NCBI RefSeq assembly: GCF_024323335.1
Contig: NC_066581.1
Location: 343,792,399 to 343,856,398 of the forward strand
Direction of reading: 5' to 3'
Source of the DNA: Lathyrus oleraceus
Taxonomy: Eukaryota > Streptophyta > Magnoliopsida > Fabales > Fabaceae
DNA: 64,000 nt
The notes below the pieces were generated by a model that searched no databases, was not told the origin of the DNA, and saw nothing but the letters and a program-made list of their open reading frames with translations. Below, piece by piece: positions 59,365 to 64,000 of the stretch (position 1 is the first letter of the stretch; every line of letters begins with the position of its first letter). The position numbers and the translations under genes were made by a program.

Positions 59365-60250
59365 ATAAGTGTGTGTGTGGGGGGGGGGGGGGGTGAATTG
59401 TGATGGTTTGAAAAACTTTGGTTGAAAACAAAAACATTTGAAAAATCAGGGTTTGAAAATATTTTGAACAAACATGTGAATAAGCAGCGAAAAACCAAAG
59501 GAAAGACAATCAAGTAACGAGATAAGGGATAAAGAGATACACCAGAGATTTATATAGGTTCAGACTAAGTTGACCTACTCTCTCCCTAAAGAATTATTCT
59601 TGAGAGTATCCAATAAACTTGAGAGTTTTTATAAGGATATGCCCATGAACCTTCTTATACAAGGAAATGAAGTTTTAAGGCTAACTTCCAACAAAACAAT
59701 GAACAAGACTTATAGTGGCTTTCCTTCAAACCAAACAAAGATTTCCATGGGGTGATCTCAAATAAAGATGGATTTTTGAGTTGGCTATCCTCCTAAATGA
59801 GTCGGGTTTTTGCATAGGTTGACCCCAAATCGAGTTGAGATTTTATATTGGTTGATCACAAATTGACTGGGCTTTTACCAGGCTGATCTCAGGAACCAAG
59901 TTGAGATTTTACCTAGGCTACTCTCAATCCGATAGAGATTTTAATAGCGCTGACCTCAAGAACCATTGTGGAGATTTTAATGGCTGGTCTTCACAAATCA
60001 AAAGAGATCTTTTCTTCTTGGTAAAACTCATAAACCAAACAGAGACTTCCTATGAAAATCCCCTACACCAAACAATATCTTTTAAGTAGTTTAACTCACA
60101 ACCAGAATAACTTCTTACAAAAAAAATATTTACTCAAGAGATAATACATTCTTAATAAATTATAATTAAGCCCTCGCCTAGAATAAAGATCCTCACTTAG
60201 ACTCAAGAATATTCTTGATGCATGATCAATCACCATTTATGTTAGTTTTA
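59365..60250 (-). mobile_element. LTR fragment related to the 3.2-4.9 kb LTR
   Basis: GGGGTGAATTGTGATGG opens the block, like GGGTGAATTC at the end of the 3240 LTR read in reverse. TTGAGAGTATCCAATAAA, CTTATACAAGGAAATGA and AACAAGACTT match 3450-3550. Degenerate ~40-bp units (GAGATTTTAATAGC...CTCAAGAACCA) match 3760-3960 in type. A (TG)n-(G)n tract sits at 59371-59393. Confidence 0.6.
59371..59393. repeat. (TG)n-(G)n tract
   Basis: GTGTGTGTG followed by about 17 G. Confidence 0.95.
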
Positions 60251-60536
60251 TTTTCGTTTAAATGCCAAAAGCAGCTGAATTATTATGAGTTTGTGTAGTA
60301 GTTTAAGCTTAGTTTAGTAGATTTTTATCATGTCTTGATCTGTGGAGTTTTTATTGATTATGAGATATATTACGCGCTTAAGGTAGTATTTCGTGTGTTT
60401 ACAGGTCTGAATAATCAAGAGGAGTTTGATCAGAAAATAAACCAGACAAAAATGCATGAGCAGGAGAAAAAGAGGATTTTGTGCATCTCCTGCCGATACG
60501 CGTATGAGGGGTCTTATACACATATGGCCACTCAGC
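60251..60536 (+). other. Unique-looking flank of the satellite array
   Basis: AT-rich then mixed sequence leading into TACGCGTATGAGG at 60496-60510. It may be the part of a parent LTR from which the array arose (inference). Confidence 0.4.
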
Positions 60537-63500
60537 CACACATTCCAACATATGTATATCACCAGAAAGGGGACAAAATTCATGCCTCTACTCATCCGCA
60601 TATGGGATGGCCCGTACGCGTATGAGGTCATCCAGCCAAGGCCCTCCTACACAAACCAACGCCTTACACGTATGACTCTAGTTGGGCCATACGCCCTACC
60701 CTGATCCATACGCGTATAAGGTAGTACAAAAAGGAGTCATACATGTATGAGGTAGTACAAAAGGGAGTCATACACATATACGAGGAGGCCATATGCGTAT
60801 GGAATGACCCGGATATGAAAAAGCCCACATTTTTCCTATTTAGCCAAAAAAATGTGAATTTCCAAAGGTTGTACGACTTTTGAGTACAGAGAACGTGTTT
60901 TGAAGGCTGGAGAACTGAAGAACTCATGGTGGACCAGGGATTTCATGAACTTTAGTGATTCAAGACCTCTTTTCTTCTATTAATTTGTAATTTCTACACT
61001 TTCTGTTTTGCTTTTCTTTAATAGTATAAGTAGCTAACCCCCTCCCCCCTCCCCCCCCCCCCCCACACATTCTAGCATACGCGTATCACCAGAAAGGGGG
61101 GAAAATTCATGCCTATGCTCATCCGCGTATGGGATGGCCCGTACGCGTATGAGGCCATGAAGCCAAGGCCCGCCTAATTAGACCAACACCTTACACGTAT
61201 GACTCAAGTTGGGCCATACACCCTACCCTGAGCCTTACGCGTATGAGGTAGTACAAAAAGGAGCCATATTTGTATGAGGTAGTACAAAAGGGAGTCGTAC
61301 ACATATACGAGGAGGCCATATGCGTATGGAATGACCCGGATATGAAAAAACCCACATTTTTCCTATTTAGCCAAAAAAATGTGAATTTCCAAAGGTTGGA
61401 CGACTTTTGAGTACATAGAACGTGTTTTGAAGGCTGGAGAACTGAAGAACTCGTGGTGGATCAAGAATTTCAAGAACTTTAGTGAATGAAGACCTCTTTT
61501 CTTCCATTAATTTGTAATTTCTATATTTTCTATTTTTCTTTTCTTTAATAGTATGAGTAGCTTACCTCCCCCCCCCCCCCCCCCCCCCCCCCCACACACA
61601 CACAAGGGAGTCATACACATATACGAGGAGGCCATATGCGTATGGAATGACCTGAATATAAAAAAGCCCACATTTTTCTTATTTAGCAAAAAAAAAGTGA
61701 ATTTCCAAAGGTTGGACGACTTTTGAGTACAGAGAACGTGTTTTGAAGGTTGGTGAACTGAACAACTCGTGGTGGCTCAAGGATTTCATGAACTTTAGTG
61801 ATTGAAGACCTCTTTTCTTCCACTAATTTGTAATTTCTACACTTTCTGTTTTGTTTTTCTTTAATAGTATGAGTAGCTACCCCCCCCACACACACACACA
61901 TTCCAGCATATGCGTATCACAAGAAAGAGTGCAAAATTCATGCCTCTGCACATCCGCGTATGTGATGGCTCGTACGCGTATGAGGCCATCCAACCAAGTC
62001 CCTCCTACGTAGACCAACACCTTACACGTATGACTCTAGTTGGACCATACGCCCTACCCTGAGCCATGCGCGTATGAGCTACTACAAAAAGGATTCATGC
62101 GTGTATGATGTAGTACAAAAGGGAGTCATACACATATACGAGGAGGCCATATGCGTATGGAATGACCCGGATATGAAAAAGCCCACATTTTTCCTATTTA
62201 GCCAAAAAAAATTGAATTTTCAAATGTTGGACGACTTTTGAGTACAAAGAACGTGTTTTGAAGGCTGGAGAACTGAAGAACTCGTGGTGGATCAAGGATT
62301 TCATGAACTTTAGTGATTGAAGACCTCTTTTCTTCCATTAATTTGTAATTTCTACACTTTCTGTTTTTCTTTTCTTTAATAGTATGAGTAGCTTACCTCC
62401 CCCCCCCCCCCCCCCCAAGGGAGTCATACACATATACGAGGAAGCCATATACGTATGGAATGACCAGAATATGAAAAATCCCACATTTTTCCTATTTAGC
62501 CAAAAAAAGAAGTGAATTTCCAATTGTTGGACGACTTTTGAGTATAAAGAACTTATTTTGAAGGCTAGAGAACTGAAGAACTCGTGGTGGATCAAGGATT
62601 TCATGAACTTTAGTGATTGAAGACTTCTTTTCTTCCATTAATTTGTAATTTCTACACTTTCTATTTTTTCTCTTTAATAGTATGAGTATCTTACCCCCCC
62701 CCCCCCCCCAAGGGAGTCATACACATATACGAGGAAACAATATACGTATGGAATGACCAGAATATGAAAAATCCCACATTTTTCCTATTTAGCCAAAAAA
62801 AATGTGAATTTCCAATGGTTGGACGACTTTTGAGTATAGAGAACTTGTTTTGAAGGCTAGAGAACTGAAGAACTCGTGGTGGATAAAGAATTTCATGAAA
62901 TTTAGTGATTGAAGACCTCTTTTATTCCATTAAATTGTAATTTCTACACTTTCTGATTGTCTTTTCTTTAATAGTATGAGTAGCTAACCCCTTTCACCCC
63001 CCCATACACACACATCCCAACATAAGCGTATCACCAGAAAGAGAGCAAAATTCATGCCTCTGCCCATCCGCTTATGGTATGGCCCGTACGCATATATGGC
63101 CATCCATCTAAGCCCCTCCTACCCAGACCAACTCCTTACACGTATGACTCTAGTTGGGCCATACGCCCTACCCTGAGCCATACACGTATGAGGAAGTATA
63201 AAAAGGAGCCATACAAGTATGAGGTAGTACAAAAGGGAGTCATACACATATACGAGGAGGCCATATGCGTATGGAATGACCCGAATATGAAAAAGTTCAC
63301 ATTTTTCCTATTTAGCCAAAAAAATGTGAATTTCCAAAGGTTGAACGACTTTTGAGTACAAAGAACGTGTTTTGAAGGCAGGAGAACTAAAGAACTCGTG
63401 GTGGATCAAGGATTTCATGAACTTTAGTGATTGAAGACCTCTTTTCTTCCATTAATTTGTAATTTCTACACTTTCTGTTTTTCTTTTCTTTAATAGTATT

Positions 63501-64000
63501 AGTAGTTAACCCCCTTCCCCCTCCCCAAGAGAGTCATACACATATACGAGGAGGCCATATGCGTATGGAATGACTCAGATATGAAAAATATCACATTTTT
63601 CCTATTTAGCTAAAAAAATGTGAATTTCCAAAGGTTGGACGACTTTTGAGTATAGAGAACTTGTTTTGAAGGCTAGAGAACTGAAGAACTTGTGGTGGAT
63701 CAAGGATTTCATGAACTTTAATGATTAAATACCTCTTTTATTCCATTAATTTGTAATTTCTACACTTTCTGTTTTGCTTTTCTTTAATAGTATGAGTAGC
63801 TAACCCCCCTCACCCCCCATACACACACATCCCAGCATACGCGTATCACCAGAAAGGGGGCAAAATTCATGCCTTTGCTCATCCGCTTATGGGATGGCCC
63901 TTACGCGTATGAGGCCATCCATCAAAGGCCCTCCTACATAGACCAACACCTTACACGTATGACTCTAGTTGGGCCATACGCCCTACCATGAGCCATACAC
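60537..64000 (+). repeat. Satellite-like array of long (~520 bp) and short (~300 bp) units
   Basis: Units: 60537-61065 long, 61066-61592 long, 61593-61896 short, 61897-62416 long, 62417-62709 short, 62710-63010 short, 63011-63526 long, 63527-63825 short, 63826-64000 long and cut by the window end. Each ends in TTTAATAGTATGAGTAG plus a poly-C tract, often with (CA)n. Long units start CACATTCCAGCATACGCGTAT and contain several TACGCGTATG palindromes. Short units start AAGGGAGTCATACACATATA, which in long units lies about 230 bp in, so they equal long units minus the first part. Open frames across the array are by-products of the repeats. Confidence 0.92.

Noticed and set aside
60314..63355. Frames of 60-105 codons in the satellite
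   Set aside because: They follow the repeat period, include Gly runs from poly-C, and differ between units by frameshift.
60537..64000. CRISPR-like array
   Set aside because: Units are hundreds of bases with no short-repeat/unique-spacer organisation, and the DNA is eukaryotic.

Overview
This is plant nuclear DNA: AT-rich, dominated by nested LTR retrotransposons, with one intron-containing host gene and one nuclear-type tRNA gene. An Ogre-type Ty3/gypsy element with an extra ORF upstream of gag, Sirevirus-like copia elements with a third ORF, and GRF-carrying Mutator-like DNA point to a large-genome legume, most likely tribe Fabeae (Pisum, Vicia, Lathyrus, Lens). Genus and species are not resolvable from the window alone.

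Layout. 1-3.2 kb: intergenic, with tRNA-Leu(UAA), a short tandem duplication and a MITE. 3.2-7.8 kb: decayed minus-strand Sirevirus-like element (one full LTR, third-ORF pseudogene, partial second LTR). 7.8-10.1 kb: minus-strand L1-type LINE remnant. 10.8-51.6 kb: a three-level nest. The outer shell is a Mutator-like element with ~187 bp terminal inverted repeats and a probable 9-bp target duplication, carrying a broken MuDR transposase gene (minus) and a broken GRF zinc-finger gene (plus). Inside it, flanked by the 5-bp duplication TCTGA, sits a plus-strand Sirevirus-like copia element whose pol is gone but which keeps gag and third-ORF pseudogenes. Inside the 3' LTR of that element, flanked by GAAAC, sits a 27.4-kb minus-strand Ogre with two 7,830-bp LTRs that differ at only three sites I could find. 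Its ORF1 and Gag-Pro frames are open, but reverse transcriptase, RNase H and the integrase core are deleted. 52.4-55.1 kb: the one convincing host gene, a two-exon RING-CH (MARCH-type) E3 ligase gene on the minus strand. 55.9-57.9 kb: 5'-truncated LINE ORF2 fragment. 58-60.3 kb: Sirevirus-like LTR fragments. 60.5-64 kb: a satellite-like array of alternating ~520-bp and ~300-bp units joined at poly-C tracts, running off the window.

How it fits together. The insertion order is readable from nesting and LTR divergence: MULE first, then copia, then a very recent Ogre. The Ogre cannot make its own reverse transcriptase, so it must have been copied in trans. The most interesting non-coding signals are six small hairpins in the Ogre 3' region whose two helices change by compensatory pairs while the loop and bulge stay constant, and the recurrence of family-specific palindromes with a central CG (GTCGAC, ATCGAT, TTCGAA, ACGCGT) in retroelement LTRs and, in two families, again in front of the third ORF.
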